From Corynebacterium callunae DSM 20147 (lineage in GTDB: Bacteria > Actinomycetota > Actinomycetes > Mycobacteriales > Mycobacteriaceae): a stretch of 64,000 nucleotides of DNA. How positions within the stretch are numbered: the first letter of the stretch is position 1; every line of letters begins with the position of its first letter. Positions 19,720 through 29,244 of this stretch are shown here, one piece after another. The stretch lies in the NCBI RefSeq assembly GCF_000344785.1, contig NC_020506.1, forward strand, positions 1,240,001-1,304,000, read 5' to 3'. The notes beneath the pieces are model-generated. The model saw only the letters and a program-made list of their open reading frames with translations, did not search any database and had not been told where the DNA came from. The translations under genes were made by a program, and so were the position numbers.

Positions 19720-21471
19720 ATGACGAAGGGCAAGCACTTGGCATTCAATGAGACTCCTGTACGCCACCTAATCTCTATTGCCGCGTCAGCGGCACTGGTT
19801 TTAGGCCTGGCTTCTTGTTCCTCCGCCGAACAAGAGCAACCAGAAGAGACCCAGGCGGCGTCGACAAGCACGGAATCAGATAATTCTCCTTATCGCGAGG
19901 CGAAAACCGAGAATTTGGCCCGTGTGGTCTCGGAGGATTTTCCGCAGACTCCGACGGTGATTAGTGATCCGGGATATTCAGGAATTGAAAGCAGCAAGAT
20001 GTTTTTTGATTCCTCCGAAACCGTCGTGGTGGCCGGTGCAGGAATTTCCCAGGAATTGCGTGCCGCCTCAATTGGTGTGGTTGCGCATTCGCCAGTTCTG
20101 CATGCGCCCGGAATTAATGATGCCGCCGTAATTGCGGAAATTGAGCGCCTGGGTGCAAGCACCGTTTTGCTGGTTGGAGATGCACTGCCAGGATTTGATG
20201 AAAATAGCCTGGAAAAGGTGAACACGGTTATTCATGATCCGGGCACCGAAGAAGCTTTGGCAGAATTGACCTCCCTGCAATTTGAGGACAAGACTGTCGA
20301 AGATATTTCAGATGTCACGCGAATGACTGCGCAATTGGTGCCTGAAGAGCAAACTTTATTGGTGCCAAGCTGGGAAAAGATGCCGGAAAAGGCTGGTGCT
20401 GAGAAGGTTGAGGCTTTCCCAGTGCAAACCAAGCGTGATGGCGATATGGCTCCAGTTGTAATCGCCAGCCCGGAAAGTGGAATCTCCGCTGTAGCTACTG
20501 CACGCGCTTATGGTGCAGAAATTCGCTTTATGGACTATCCAGATCCGCGACTTAATTCGGAAACCATGGAAATGGTGGCCGGATTGGCGGATAAACCACT
20601 TCTGGCTTTGGGCGATCAATTTGGCACCGGAGAATTGCTCTCTGCCAAAATTGAACGCGGTGAAACCATTACTACTGAGCTGCCTGGCGGTGGCGGATTA
20701 GTATTCCCAGGCCGTCGCATGGTGGCCCTATATGGTCATCCTTCAGGTCCAGCTTTGGGTGCGATGGGGGAGCAGCCACCTGCTGAGGCAGTGGCGCGTG
20801 TCAAAGAAATGGCTGCGGAATACCAGCAATTTGAAGAGCAACCTGTTATCCCTGCATTTGAGGTTATTGCCACGGTTGCCTCAGAATTCCCTGGTGATGA
20901 TGGCAACTTCTCCAATGAGTTTGCACCGGAAGAACTTACAGGTTATATCGATGCGATCACCGAGGCTGGTGGCTATGCCGTTATTGACCTGCAGCCCGGA
21001 CGCGCCAGCTTCTTGGAACAAGCGAAGCTTTATGAGGATCTGCTGAAGCGACCAAATGTCGGCCTAGCCCTTGATCCGGAGTGGAAAATTGGGCCAGATG
21101 AGCAGCCTATGACCCGCGTGGGATCTGCAGAAGCCAGCGAAATTGATGAGGTGGCGCAGTGGTTGGCTCAGCTCATTGATGAAAATAAGCTGCCACAAAA
21201 GGCATTTGTATTGCACCAGTTCCAAACTCAAATGCTGCGTGATCGCGAAAGCATCAAAACTGATTACCCGGAGCTAGCTTTTGTTTTGCATGCTGATGGG
21301 CACGGTGTGGCGGAGGAAAAAATTGCCACCTGGAACACCATGCGTGAAGGTTTGAGCCCTAACTACTTCATGGCGTGGAAGAACTTCTATGACGAGGATT
21401 TCCCCACCTTTAGTCCGCAGCAAACCTATGAAGAGGTCAATCCACGTCCGTGGTTTGTGTCCTATCAGTAA
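19720..21471 (+). CDS. Putative lipoprotein with cell-wall-binding-2-like region
   Basis: A 583-residue exported protein. The N terminus is basic, then hydrophobic (LISIAASAALVLGLASC), ending in a lipobox LASC, so lipid attachment at that Cys is predicted. After an acidic Thr/Ser linker, residues ~60-330 resemble putative cell-wall-binding repeat 2, with strands such as VVVAGAGISQELRAASIGVVAHSPVLHAPG and RLGASTVLLVGDA. The C-terminal half (~370-583) is an alpha/beta domain I do not recognise. The start ATG 19720 is chosen because the signal peptide follows it. A GTCGACAAGC copy lies in the linker. Confidence 0.7.
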   Translation: MTKGKHLAFNETPVRHLISIAASAALVLGLASCSSAEQEQPEETQAASTSTESDNSPYREAKTENLARVVSEDFPQTPTVISDPGYSGIESSKMFFDSSETVVVAGAGISQELRAASIGVVAHSPVLHAPGINDAAVIAEIERLGASTVLLVGDALPGFDENSLEKVNTVIHDPGTEEALAELTSLQFEDKTVEDISDVTRMTAQLVPEEQTLLVPSWEKMPEKAGAEKVEAFPVQTKRDGDMAPVVIASPESGISAVATARAYGAEIRFMDYPDPRLNSETMEMVAGLADKPLLALGDQFGTGELLSAKIERGETITTELPGGGGLVFPGRRMVALYGHPSGPALGAMGEQPPAEAVARVKEMAAEYQQFEEQPVIPAFEVIATVASEFPGDDGNFSNEFAPEELTGYIDAITEAGGYAVIDLQPGRASFLEQAKLYEDLLKRPNVGLALDPEWKIGPDEQPMTRVGSAEASEIDEVAQWLAQLIDENKLPQKAFVLHQFQTQMLRDRESIKTDYPELAFVLHADGHGVAEEKIATWNTMREGLSPNYFMAWKNFYDEDFPTFSPQQTYEEVNPRPWFVSYQ

Positions 21472-21620
21472 GGTGCTTTGCTAAAGCTCCTGCCGGGTTA
21501 AGGCTCATACCGGGCCTAGACTCCCGCCGGGTTAACGGCGGGGACTTGTTAGGGGCGCTCGGAGGAGCAATATTAGGGTCACTCCAAGAGTCATTCAGCG
21601 GGGTCTGCAGCGGGGCATTC

Positions 21621-21655
21621 AAAGGGGTCTTGAAATAAATTCAAGGCCCCTTTTT
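21621..21655 (+). terminator. Rho-independent terminator
   Basis: The stem AAAGGGGTCTTGAA / TTCAAGGCCCCTTT, with one G-T wobble, is followed by five T. It ends the lipoprotein transcript. The 150 bp between the stop codon and this hairpin contain repeated GCCGGGTTAA units and no credible gene. Confidence 0.85.
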
Positions 21656-21765
21656 GCTGTCTAAGGGCGGGTTGAGATGACCTAGAATCTGGCAACTAAC
21701 AGCAGAAATCTGCCTGGTGGGACACAAATGGGGGTGTATCTCACCCCATGAAAATGGTGGGAAGG

Positions 21766-21895
21766 TGCCTTAAGTCCAGGGGGAGGGTTTAGAATGTTTC
21801 ATAGTCGCACGCCAAAAACCGGCGTGGACACGTCTGCAGCCGACGCGGTCGTGCCTGTTGCAGGCGGACATTCCTAGTTCTTCCAGGAGTAACTT
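21766..21895 (+). promoter_or_regulatory. Putative serA promoter and structured leader
   Basis: A -10-like TAGAAT (21790-21795) has a weak TGCCTT -35 candidate 18 bp upstream. The predicted leader of about 95 nt has two stems: CACGCC/GGCGTG (21808-21826) and GTCTGCA (21832-21838) with the near-complement TGCAGGC. A further perfect stem, ATGGGGGTG/CACCCCAT, lies upstream at 21728-21749. I do not recognise a known riboswitch class. Confidence 0.4.
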
Positions 21896-23488
21896 GTGAG
21901 CCAGAATGGCCGTCCGGTAGTCCTTATCGCCGACAAGCTAGCGCAGTCAACTGTTGACGCGCTTGGAGATGCAGTAGAAGTCCGTTGGGTTGACGGACCT
22001 AACCGCCCAGCACTACTTGAAGCAGTTAAGGAAGCTGACGCACTGCTCGTGCGCTCTGCTACCACGGTTGATGCAGATGTCATCGCCGCTGCCCCAAACT
22101 TGAAGATTGTCGGCCGTGCAGGCGTGGGCCTGGATAATGTTGACATCCCTGCAGCAACCGCTGCCGGTGTCATGGTTGCAAATGCACCAACCTCCAACAT
22201 CCACTCCGCATGTGAGCACGCAATCTCTTTGCTGCTTTCCACCGCACGCCAGATTCCAGCTGCTGACGCCACCCTGCGTCAGGGCGAATGGAAGCGCTCC
22301 TCCTTCAACGGTGTTGAGATCTTCGGCAAGACCATCGGTATCGTTGGCTTTGGCCACATCGGTCAGCTTTTCGCTCAGCGTCTCGCAGCATTTGAGACCG
22401 AGATTATCGCTTATGACCCATACGCAAACCCAGCTCGCGCAGCGCAGCTTGGTGTAGAGCTCGTCGAACTTGAAGAGCTTATGGGCCGCGCTGACTTTGT
22501 CACCATTCACCTTCCAAAGACCAAGGAAACTGCTGGCATGTTCAATGCTGAGCTGTTGGCTAAGTCCAAGAAGGGCCAGATCATCATCAACGCCGCACGT
22601 GGTGGCCTTGTTGATGAGCAGGCATTGGCTGATGCAATCGAGTCAGGCCACATCCGTGGCGCTGGCTTCGACGTTTACTCCACCGAGCCTTGCACCGACT
22701 CCCCATTGTTCAAGCTGCCACAGGTTGTAGTTACCCCTCACTTGGGTGCTTCCACCGAGGAAGCTCAGGACCGTGCCGGCACCGACGTTGCTGACTCCGT
22801 ACTCAAGGCACTTGCCGGCGAGTTCGTTGCAGATGCAGTTAACGTTTCCGGTGGCCGTGTTGGCGAAGAAGTTGCTGTATGGCTTGACCTGGCTCGCAAG
22901 CTTGGTCTGCTGGCTGGCAAGCTCGTTGACACCGCTCCTGTGGCTATCGAGGTTGAAGCTCGTGGTGAGCTTTCCACCGAGCAGGTTGACGCACTTGGAC
23001 TGTCCGCTGTACGTGGCCTCTTCTCCGGAATCATTGAAGAATCAGTTACCTTCGTTAACGCCCCTCGCATCGCTGAAGAGCGTGGCCTCGAAGTTACCGT
23101 TAAGACCAACTCCGAGTCCGTAACCCACCGCTCCGTGCTGCAGGTTAAGGTCATCACCGGCGAAGGCACCTCCGCAACTGTCGTTGGCGCACTCACCGGC
23201 CTGGATCGTGTTGAGAAGATCACCCGCATCAACGGCCGTGGACTTGATCTACGCGCTGAGGGCTTGAACCTCTTCCTGCAGTACACCGACGCCCCAGGTG
23301 CTTTGGGTACCGTTGGCACCAAGTTGGGTGCAGCTGGCATCAACATCGCTGCTGCAGCTTTGACCCAGGCTGAAAAGGGCGACGGCGCAGTTCTTATCCT
23401 GCGTGTTGAGTCCGAGGTTCCAGAAGCTCTCGTTGCTGAAATCGACGCAGAGCTGGGCGCTACCTCCTTCCTCATTAGCCTGGATTAA
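21896..23488 (+). CDS. serA: D-3-phosphoglycerate dehydrogenase
   Basis: A 530-residue enzyme, the long actinobacterial form, which oxidises 3-phosphoglycerate to 3-phosphohydroxypyruvate in serine synthesis. It has a substrate-binding lobe, a Rossmann NAD domain (GKTIGIVGFGHIGQLFAQRLAAF), catalytic residues in the NAARGGLVDEQAL region and the His near VVTPHLGASTEEAQDRAG. An intervening ASB domain and a C-terminal ACT domain (LNLFLQYTDAPGALGTVGTKLGAAGINIAAAALTQ) carry serine feedback control. The GTG start is preceded by AGGAG. Confidence 0.96.
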   Translation: MSQNGRPVVLIADKLAQSTVDALGDAVEVRWVDGPNRPALLEAVKEADALLVRSATTVDADVIAAAPNLKIVGRAGVGLDNVDIPAATAAGVMVANAPTSNIHSACEHAISLLLSTARQIPAADATLRQGEWKRSSFNGVEIFGKTIGIVGFGHIGQLFAQRLAAFETEIIAYDPYANPARAAQLGVELVELEELMGRADFVTIHLPKTKETAGMFNAELLAKSKKGQIIINAARGGLVDEQALADAIESGHIRGAGFDVYSTEPCTDSPLFKLPQVVVTPHLGASTEEAQDRAGTDVADSVLKALAGEFVADAVNVSGGRVGEEVAVWLDLARKLGLLAGKLVDTAPVAIEVEARGELSTEQVDALGLSAVRGLFSGIIEESVTFVNAPRIAEERGLEVTVKTNSESVTHRSVLQVKVITGEGTSATVVGALTGLDRVEKITRINGRGLDLRAEGLNLFLQYTDAPGALGTVGTKLGAAGINIAAAALTQAEKGDGAVLILRVESEVPEALVAEIDAELGATSFLISLD

Positions 23489-23505
23489 TTTCTAGCACTT
23501 TAATC

Positions 23506-23555
23506 ACCGCTTTCCTGGTTGCTTCTTTTATGAACAGCCCGGAAGGCGGTTTTTT
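23506..23555 (+). terminator. Rho-independent terminator after serA
   Basis: The stem ACCGCTTTCC / GGAAGGCGGT (one G-T pair) with a long loop is followed by six T. Confidence 0.75.
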
Positions 23556-23760
23556 ATTGCCTAATGCTGTCGGCTGCCCGCAAAAGTGGGTGGATGGGCT
23601 GATAATTTCACCTTGTACAGCTCTTATTTCGGCAGCTCAGACATAATTTTTAGGGCGAAGTGTGCGGCATATGGGGGAGTGTGGCGCGGGATTTAGGTGA
23701 GACCTTGGGGTAATCAGCTACACTAATTAAGTTCATATAGTGAGAAAGGAATCCCGCAAA

Positions 23761-24783
23761 ATGAAACTTGCTGTTATTGGTGGCGATGGAATCGGCCCCG
23801 AGGTTACCGCTGAAGCCCTTAAGGTTCTCAACGTTGTCCGCGACGACATTGAGACCACCGACTACGATCTCGGCGCCCGCCGCTACCTCAAAAACGGTGA
23901 GTTGCTTACCGACGAAGACCTCGCATCATTGCGCGAACATGATGCCATTTTGCTGGGCGCCATTGGCGCACCTGATTCCGTCCCACCGGGAGTACTTGAG
24001 CGTGGCCTGCTGCTGAAGATGCGCTTTGCCCTCGACCACCACGTTAACCTGCGCCCTTCAAAGCTTTTCGACGGAGTGGAGTCTCCACTGCGCAACCCTG
24101 GAAAGATCGACTTTGTGGTTGTTCGTGAAGGAACCGAAGGCGCATACACCGGCAATGGTGGCGCAATCCGCGTTGGCACCCCACACGAAATTGCCAACGA
24201 GACCTCTGTAAACACCCGTTATGGTGCAGAGCGCGTTATCCGCTACGCCTTTGAACTGGCTCAGTCCCGTTCCAAGAAGCTCACTTTGGTCCACAAGACC
24301 AACGTGCTAGTTCACGGCGGTGGACTGTGGCAGCGCACTGTTAATGAAGTTGCCAAGGAATACCCAGAGGTAGCAGTGGATTATAACCACATCGACGCTG
24401 CCACTATTTACCTGGTTACCGACCCTTCCCGCTTTGACGTTATTGTCACCGATAATCTCTTCGGCGATATCCTCACCGATGAGGCAGGCGCAATTTCCGG
24501 CGGCATTGGACTTGCAGCCTCTGGCAATATTGACGCCACCGGCACCAACCCATCTATGTTCGAGCCGGTTCACGGCTCTGCACCAGATATTGCTGGTCAG
24601 GGCATTGCGGATCCAACCGCAGCTATCCTTTCTGCTGCGATGTTGCTGCGTCACGTCGGCGATGAGGACAATGCAGTCCGCATTGAAAAGGCTGTGGCAG
24701 CAGATGTGGCAAACCGCGACAACACTCAGCCAATTTCCACCACTGCAGTTGGCGATCGTATTGCTGCAGCTCTGCAGGCCTAA
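23761..24783 (+). CDS. leuB: 3-isopropylmalate dehydrogenase
   Basis: A 340-residue NAD-dependent oxidative decarboxylase of leucine synthesis, with the length I recall for the C. glutamicum enzyme. The family N terminus [22 protein letters not shown], the substrate Arg segment RPSKLF, the metal-binding Asp in [20 protein letters not shown] and the adenosine-binding [20 protein letters not shown] are all present. ATG 23761 follows GAAAGGAATCCC; an upstream in-frame ATG at 23740 falls in the ribosome-site region. In C. glutamicum leuB is repressed by LtbR, whose gene starts beyond the right edge of this window. Confidence 0.96.
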   Translation: MKLAVIGGDGIGPEVTAEALKVLNVVRDDIETTDYDLGARRYLKNGELLTDEDLASLREHDAILLGAIGAPDSVPPGVLERGLLLKMRFALDHHVNLRPSKLFDGVESPLRNPGKIDFVVVREGTEGAYTGNGGAIRVGTPHEIANETSVNTRYGAERVIRYAFELAQSRSKKLTLVHKTNVLVHGGGLWQRTVNEVAKEYPEVAVDYNHIDAATIYLVTDPSRFDVIVTDNLFGDILTDEAGAISGGIGLAASGNIDATGTNPSMFEPVHGSAPDIAGQGIADPTAAILSAAMLLRHVGDEDNAVRIEKAVAADVANRDNTQPISTTAVGDRIAAALQA

Positions 24784-24801
24784 ATTTCTTAGGCCTGTGC
24801 C

Positions 24802-24851
24802 ATCCCGTTCCTTTCCTTTAGCAACCAGCGTGGGGGAGGGCGGGATTTTTT
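24802..24851 (+). terminator. Terminator after leuB
   Basis: ATCCCG (24802-24807) pairs with CGGGAT (24841-24846), supported by pyrimidine/purine-rich inner pairing, and is followed by TTTTTTT. Confidence 0.65.
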
Positions 24852-24898
24852 TCACTAAAACCCACCCGCGCAGGTGCTTGATCTCTTATGGTTAAGAC

Positions 24899-26755
24899 AT
24901 GTCGGTTGAACTCGAGGAGATCCGGGACTTTCTAGCTGGTTTTGATCCTTTTGCGCAGCTGCCCAAAGAAGAATTGGAGCAGCTGCCAGCACGAATGACC
25001 ATGCAATATTTCCGTCGCGGGGAAGAAATTATAGCCTTCAACAAACCCAATGACCGCATGGGAGTTATCCGCTCTGGTGCGGTAGATGTTTTGGAAGAAG
25101 AAGGCGTCCTGCTTGATCGCCGCGATGCCGGGCGCTGCTTTGGCTATTCCACCATGGGCCATGATCCTATCGCTCGTTATAGCATGGTGGCCGTTGAAGA
25201 TAGCCTCATTCTCTTTTTAGATCGTGCGGAATTTAGCGGGCTGGCCGAAAGAAATCCTGAGCTTAAGCGTTATTTTTCCAGTTGGTCCAAAAGAATCCGC
25301 GCGGCAGCTGACCAACTGCGTCAAGAATCCAGCACTAAAGTCCTGCGCAATAAATTAGGCGATTTTAAGATCGCCAATCCAGTGAGCTGCCAACCAGATA
25401 CCAGCATTCGCGATGCCGCCATAAAGATGGATCAATTCGGCGTGTCTTCATTGATTGTGCAAATCGACGGAGAACTCCACGGCATTGTCACCGACCGAGA
25501 TATGCGCAGTAGAGTAGTGGCCCACAACTTAAATGTGGAACTGCCGGTGCAAGAAATTATGACAGCCAATCCCCGCTGCGCCACTTCAGAGGATTTAGCA
25601 TTTGAGGCGATGCTTTTGATGGCAGAGCTGCGCATTCATCACCTGCCCGTTGTGGATGCAGGCAAAATCTCCGGGATTGTTACGGCCGCCGACATTATGC
25701 GCCTGATGCGGCATGACCCGATTTATCTCACAGCAGATCTATCGCGCAAAAACACTGTGGAAGAACTTGCCGATACCTTCAAAACTGCAGCCGAGGTGGC
25801 GTCGCGTTTTGTGGATCGTGGCGCATCTGCTCAAGAAATCAGCAGCCTCATTACCGTTGCAGCTGATTCCTTGACCAGACGTTTACTGCAACTTGGCGAG
25901 GAAAAATTTGGTGCCCCACCTATTCCTTATTGTTTTGTGGCGGTTGGGTCCCAAGGTCGCAAAGAAATGGGACTGGCTTCCGATCAAGATAATGCGCTAG
26001 TGCTGGATGATTCTTTTGAGGAAGCTCTGCATGGACCTTATTTTGCACAGCTTGCCAAATTTGTATGCAGTGGACTCGACCAAGCGGGACAAGTTTTTTG
26101 CCCCGGCGACATGATGGCAAGCAATCCTCAGTGGCGTAAAACACACGCCGAGTGGATTGATACCTTCCATCAGTGGATTACAGCTCCCGAACCAGATGCC
26201 CTTTTACATGCCCAAACCTTCTTTGATTTCCGCGGAATCTTTGGAGAAATCTCCATGGCAACAGATGTTCATCAAGCTGCAGTGGATATGGCACAAGGTG
26301 CGCGTAGGCTACATGCTCACTTAGCAACCTTGGCAGCTAGACGTGATCCACCGCTGGGATTTTTCCGCGGTTTAGTAGTGGAACGCTCCGGTGAATACGG
26401 CGCCACACTAAATGTGAAAAAGGGCGGAACCGCTGGGATTGTGCAGATGGCCAGGCTCTATTCATTGGCTACCGGCAACACAGCTATTGGAACCAGAGAT
26501 CGTTTAATGGCAGCAGCTGGACACGGTCAGGTATCTACTCAAGGTGCTCAAGACCTACTTGATGCCTTTGATTTCCTCAATTCCATTGCTTTCCAGCATC
26601 AGTCACGGCTGATTAAGGCAGGTGAAAGCCCGAACTATCATATTGATCCCAAGACGTTGAGCAAGATGGATCGGGAACATTTGCGCGATGCCTTTAGCAT
26701 TATAAAGTCCATGCAATCGGCGCTGGCCACCAAATATCCGGTGCGGACAATCTAA
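24899..26755 (+). CDS. cNMP-binding/CBS/DUF294 nucleotidyltransferase-like signalling protein
   Basis: A 618-residue multidomain cytosolic protein. Residues ~10-125 form a cyclic-nucleotide-binding-like barrel. Residues ~150-275 hold two CBS repeats (GVSSLIVQIDGELHGIVTDRDMRSRV and HHLPVVDAGKISGIVTAADIMRLM). From ~320 comes a DUF294 nucleotidyltransferase with the GSQGRKEMGLASDQDNALVLD active-site motif, then its helical C-terminal partner. Such proteins resemble GlnD-like regulators; the ligand and target are unknown. It overlaps the next gene by one base (TAATG), indicating translational coupling. Confidence 0.85.
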   Translation: MSVELEEIRDFLAGFDPFAQLPKEELEQLPARMTMQYFRRGEEIIAFNKPNDRMGVIRSGAVDVLEEEGVLLDRRDAGRCFGYSTMGHDPIARYSMVAVEDSLILFLDRAEFSGLAERNPELKRYFSSWSKRIRAAADQLRQESSTKVLRNKLGDFKIANPVSCQPDTSIRDAAIKMDQFGVSSLIVQIDGELHGIVTDRDMRSRVVAHNLNVELPVQEIMTANPRCATSEDLAFEAMLLMAELRIHHLPVVDAGKISGIVTAADIMRLMRHDPIYLTADLSRKNTVEELADTFKTAAEVASRFVDRGASAQEISSLITVAADSLTRRLLQLGEEKFGAPPIPYCFVAVGSQGRKEMGLASDQDNALVLDDSFEEALHGPYFAQLAKFVCSGLDQAGQVFCPGDMMASNPQWRKTHAEWIDTFHQWITAPEPDALLHAQTFFDFRGIFGEISMATDVHQAAVDMAQGARRLHAHLATLAARRDPPLGFFRGLVVERSGEYGATLNVKKGGTAGIVQMARLYSLATGNTAIGTRDRLMAAAGHGQVSTQGAQDLLDAFDFLNSIAFQHQSRLIKAGESPNYHIDPKTLSKMDREHLRDAFSIIKSMQSALATKYPVRTI

Positions 26756-27417
26756 TGTTCGGCGCTCCCAAATCTAAAAGGAAAATTAGGCGCGCCACCG
26801 GCGCCTTGCAGGAGTTTTATCAACAACCCTGCCCGGCGGCGTCGACAAGCTTAAAAGAGTTACCCCTGCTGGCGGTGGATGTGGAGACCACGGGGTTGAA
26901 ACCCAGTGAACATCAGATTGTGTCGATTGGGTGGGTGCCGATTAATGGTTTTGAAATTGACCTTGGCGGTGCCGGGTATGTGGTGATTCGTGGCAGTGAG
27001 GGATTTTCTGTGGGTTCCTCGGCCACGATTCATCAGCTCACCGATGATGAAATCGCTGCTGGAATTGACCTTGAGAAAGCCCTGGAAAAATTTTTGCAAG
27101 CTTTGCAAGGGAGGGCGCTTTTGGCGCATTTTGCAGTGATCGAAAAGGATTTCATTTCCCGGGCCTGTGAGCAAATTTTTCAAGCGCCTTTGGAAGTACC
27201 CATCGTGGATACCTTTGCCATGGAACGTACCCACATGGAGAAGATGTCCACTTATCCCCGGGGCGAGGATCTGCGATTGGCCCGCGTGCGAACCCGTTAT
27301 GGATTGCCCAATTATTCCAATCACCATGCCCTTACTGATGCGCTGGCCTGCGCAGAGTTGTATTTGGCGCAAACTAGGCAGGGTAGGGCACAGACACTTA
27401 AAGATCTGCGTTCCTAG
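26755..27417 (+). CDS. DnaQ-like 3'-5' exonuclease
   Basis: A 220-residue DEDDh exonuclease. Exo I is VDVETTG (residues ~41-47), exo II lies in LLAHFAVIEKDFI, and exo III is NHHALTDALACAELYL with the catalytic His and Asp. This is the proofreading-type RNase H-fold domain without polymerase III attachment motifs. It is coupled to the preceding CBS/DUF294 gene, a pair common in proteobacteria and actinobacteria. A GTCGACAAGC copy sits in the poorly conserved N-terminal 30 residues. Confidence 0.85.
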   Translation: MFGAPKSKRKIRRATGALQEFYQQPCPAASTSLKELPLLAVDVETTGLKPSEHQIVSIGWVPINGFEIDLGGAGYVVIRGSEGFSVGSSATIHQLTDDEIAAGIDLEKALEKFLQALQGRALLAHFAVIEKDFISRACEQIFQAPLEVPIVDTFAMERTHMEKMSTYPRGEDLRLARVRTRYGLPNYSNHHALTDALACAELYLAQTRQGRAQTLKDLRS

Positions 27418-27505
27418 TGCTTATCAGCTAAATTTTGGGCTGCTTTAAGGTGAGCCGGGGCACCTGAGGTGCGAGCTACTAAGGCTACCGCGTAACATTG
27501 CCGTC

Positions 27506-28312
27506 ATGCGTTTTGGAAGAATTGCCACCCCAGATGGAATGTGTTTTTGCACGATTGAGGGCGAAGGAGATGATGTAGCAAATCTCACCGCTCGTGAGAT
27601 CGAGGGAACTCCCTTCACCGAACCTAAGTACACCGGCAAGGAATGGCCACTAAAGGAGGTGCGCCTGCTTGCGCCAATGTTGCCAAGCAAGGTTGTTGCG
27701 ATTGGTCGCAACTATGCCGATCACGTGGCTGAGGTCTTTAAGAAGTCCGCTGAATCATTGCCACCAACTTTGTTCCTCAAGCCTCCAACATCTGTGACCG
27801 GCCCTGAGTCACCTATCCGTATCCCTTCCTTTGCCACCAAGGTGGAATTTGAGGGCGAACTCGCCGTTGTCATTGGCAAGCCATGCAAGAATGTCAAGGC
27901 AGCTGACTGGAAGTCCGTCGTTCTAGGCTTCACCATCATTAACGATGTCTCCTCGCGTGACCTGCAGTTCGCCGATGGACAGTGGGCTCGCGCCAAGGGT
28001 ATTGATACCTTCGGCCCCATCGGACCATGGATCCAGACTGACCTCAACTCCATCGATCTAGATGATCTTCCTATCAAAGCCCGCCTCACCCACGAGGGCG
28101 TTACCGAGCTTAAACAGGACTCCAACTCCTCCCAGATGATCATGAAGATGGGCGAGATTATCGAATTCATCACCGCCTCCATGACCCTTTTGCCAGGCGA
28201 CGTCATCGCAACCGGCTCCCCAGCCGGCACCGAAGCAATGGTTCATGGCGACTACATCGAGATCGAAATCCCAGGCATCGGCAAGCTGGGTAACCCGATT
28301 GTGAACGCATAA
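27506..28312 (+). CDS. odx: Oxaloacetate decarboxylase, fumarylacetoacetate hydrolase family
   Basis: A 268-residue FAH-family enzyme. The metal-binding pattern is clear: AIGRNYADH, then VEFEGELAVVIGK (E...E) and the Asp in FTIINDVSSRDLQ, followed by KGIDTFGPIGPWI and the closing GDVIATGSPAGT. The gene order after serA-leuB-exonuclease is that of C. glutamicum cg1458, reported as the oxaloacetate decarboxylase Odx, which makes pyruvate from oxaloacetate. The assignment rests on family plus synteny. Its stop TAA is directly followed by the ATG of the methyltransferase. Confidence 0.85.
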   Translation: MRFGRIATPDGMCFCTIEGEGDDVANLTAREIEGTPFTEPKYTGKEWPLKEVRLLAPMLPSKVVAIGRNYADHVAEVFKKSAESLPPTLFLKPPTSVTGPESPIRIPSFATKVEFEGELAVVIGKPCKNVKAADWKSVVLGFTIINDVSSRDLQFADGQWARAKGIDTFGPIGPWIQTDLNSIDLDDLPIKARLTHEGVTELKQDSNSSQMIMKMGEIIEFITASMTLLPGDVIATGSPAGTEAMVHGDYIEIEIPGIGKLGNPIVNA

Positions 28313-28915
28313 ATGCATTCCCATCAGGGCAGTCCTTATGATGACGTCTCCCCGGAGATGATGGAGGACCGCTACAACTCCGCCGATCAGGTCTGGAGCG
28401 GCAACCCCAACCAGGTCCTACTGCGCCATTTCAGCGACGTTAAAGCAACCGGCACCGCGCTCGATATCGGGTGCGGCGAGGGCGCCGACGTAGTCTGGCT
28501 GGCAAAACAGGGCTTTCAGGTAACAGGCATTGATTTTGCCCCCACCGCCGTAGCACGCACCAAAGAGCTTGTCGACGCAAACTCGCTTTCGGCGGAAGTC
28601 CTCGACGTTTCTTTTACGGAATTTGCCATTGAGTCCGGCCGCCAATTTGACCTGGTGACCTGCTCTTATGGACAAATCCCAGCCAATGAAACCTCCCTTG
28701 CGCAGCTAGAAAGCTTAGTTGCACCAGGCGGCTCACTTTTTGTCACCCATCATGACTTCGAATCCGAGACCATGATGACCACCCGCTGGCTTGGATCGCA
28801 CCTCAGTAGCGATTTCACCGTCGAGGTTTTAGATGCCTTTGATCGTGATCTTAAAACTGGTGCCGGCGCCCATCATCATGTTGATATTGTTTTGCTCGCT
28901 GTGAAGGCTAAATAA
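28313..28915 (+). CDS. Class I SAM-dependent methyltransferase
   Basis: A 200-residue protein with a glycine-rich SAM motif I (ALDIGCGEGADVVWLAKQG), acidic motif II (VTGIDFAPTAVARTKELV) and FDLVTCSYGQIP as motif IV. A TehB/thiopurine-methyltransferase-like role in detoxification is possible, but the substrate is not evident. It starts immediately after the odx stop codon, so the two are co-translated. A copy of GCTTGTCGAC (28567-28576) lies within it. Confidence 0.8.
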   Translation: MHSHQGSPYDDVSPEMMEDRYNSADQVWSGNPNQVLLRHFSDVKATGTALDIGCGEGADVVWLAKQGFQVTGIDFAPTAVARTKELVDANSLSAEVLDVSFTEFAIESGRQFDLVTCSYGQIPANETSLAQLESLVAPGGSLFVTHHDFESETMMTTRWLGSHLSSDFTVEVLDAFDRDLKTGAGAHHHVDIVLLAVKAK

Positions 28916-28931
28916 CGCTTTCAAGCTTTTA

Positions 28932-29139
28932 CCTTAACGACGCTCCCATATCGCCTTAAACGGCCTTCTGGAGCGTCGTTTTTTTGGGCACTGGGGGTGT
29001 TTTATTCACCAAGCGTGCCGATTTGCGCAACTTTGACAAAGTGAACGTGTGTTCATCGTAAATCGGCACACTTCAAGCCCCTATATCGTGCCGATTTACG
29101 AAGAAAACCCTATTAGAACATGTATTCTGCGTAAATTGG
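28932..29139. repeat. 208-bp direct repeat, left copy (flanks hicAB)
   Basis: These 208 bp recur at 29861-30068 with the same length and only about a dozen substitutions by eye. The unit starts with a terminator hairpin, holds three copies of CGTGCCGATTTRCG (29014, inverted at 29057, and 29087) and ends at AAATTGG. The hicAB module occupies exactly the interval between the copies. Confidence 0.9.
28935..28985 (+). terminator. Rho-independent terminator inside the left repeat
   Basis: AACGACGCTCC / GGAGCGTCGTT is followed by seven or more T. It ends the odx-methyltransferase transcript; an identical hairpin in the right repeat (near 29863-29915) ends hicAB. Confidence 0.88.
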
Positions 29140-29168
29140 TTCGCTTTATTAGGGTGGTGGGATAAAAT
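29140..29168 (+). promoter_or_regulatory. Putative hicAB promoter
   Basis: TTCGCT (29140-29145) and TAAAAT (29163-29168) are 17 bp apart and begin exactly where the 208-bp repeat ends. This fits a mobile cassette carrying its own promoter. Confidence 0.5.
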
Positions 29169-29244
29169 GTGGCCGTGGAGGGTTGGGCGAGGGATTTATA
29201 GTCCCCCTTTACACTGGTTTTATAGAGGGGATATAACGTACGGT

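Noticed and set aside
21450..21638. A 62-codon frame after the lipoprotein gene
   Set aside because: It overlaps the lipoprotein end and runs into the terminator hairpin; composition reflects repeated GC-rich units.
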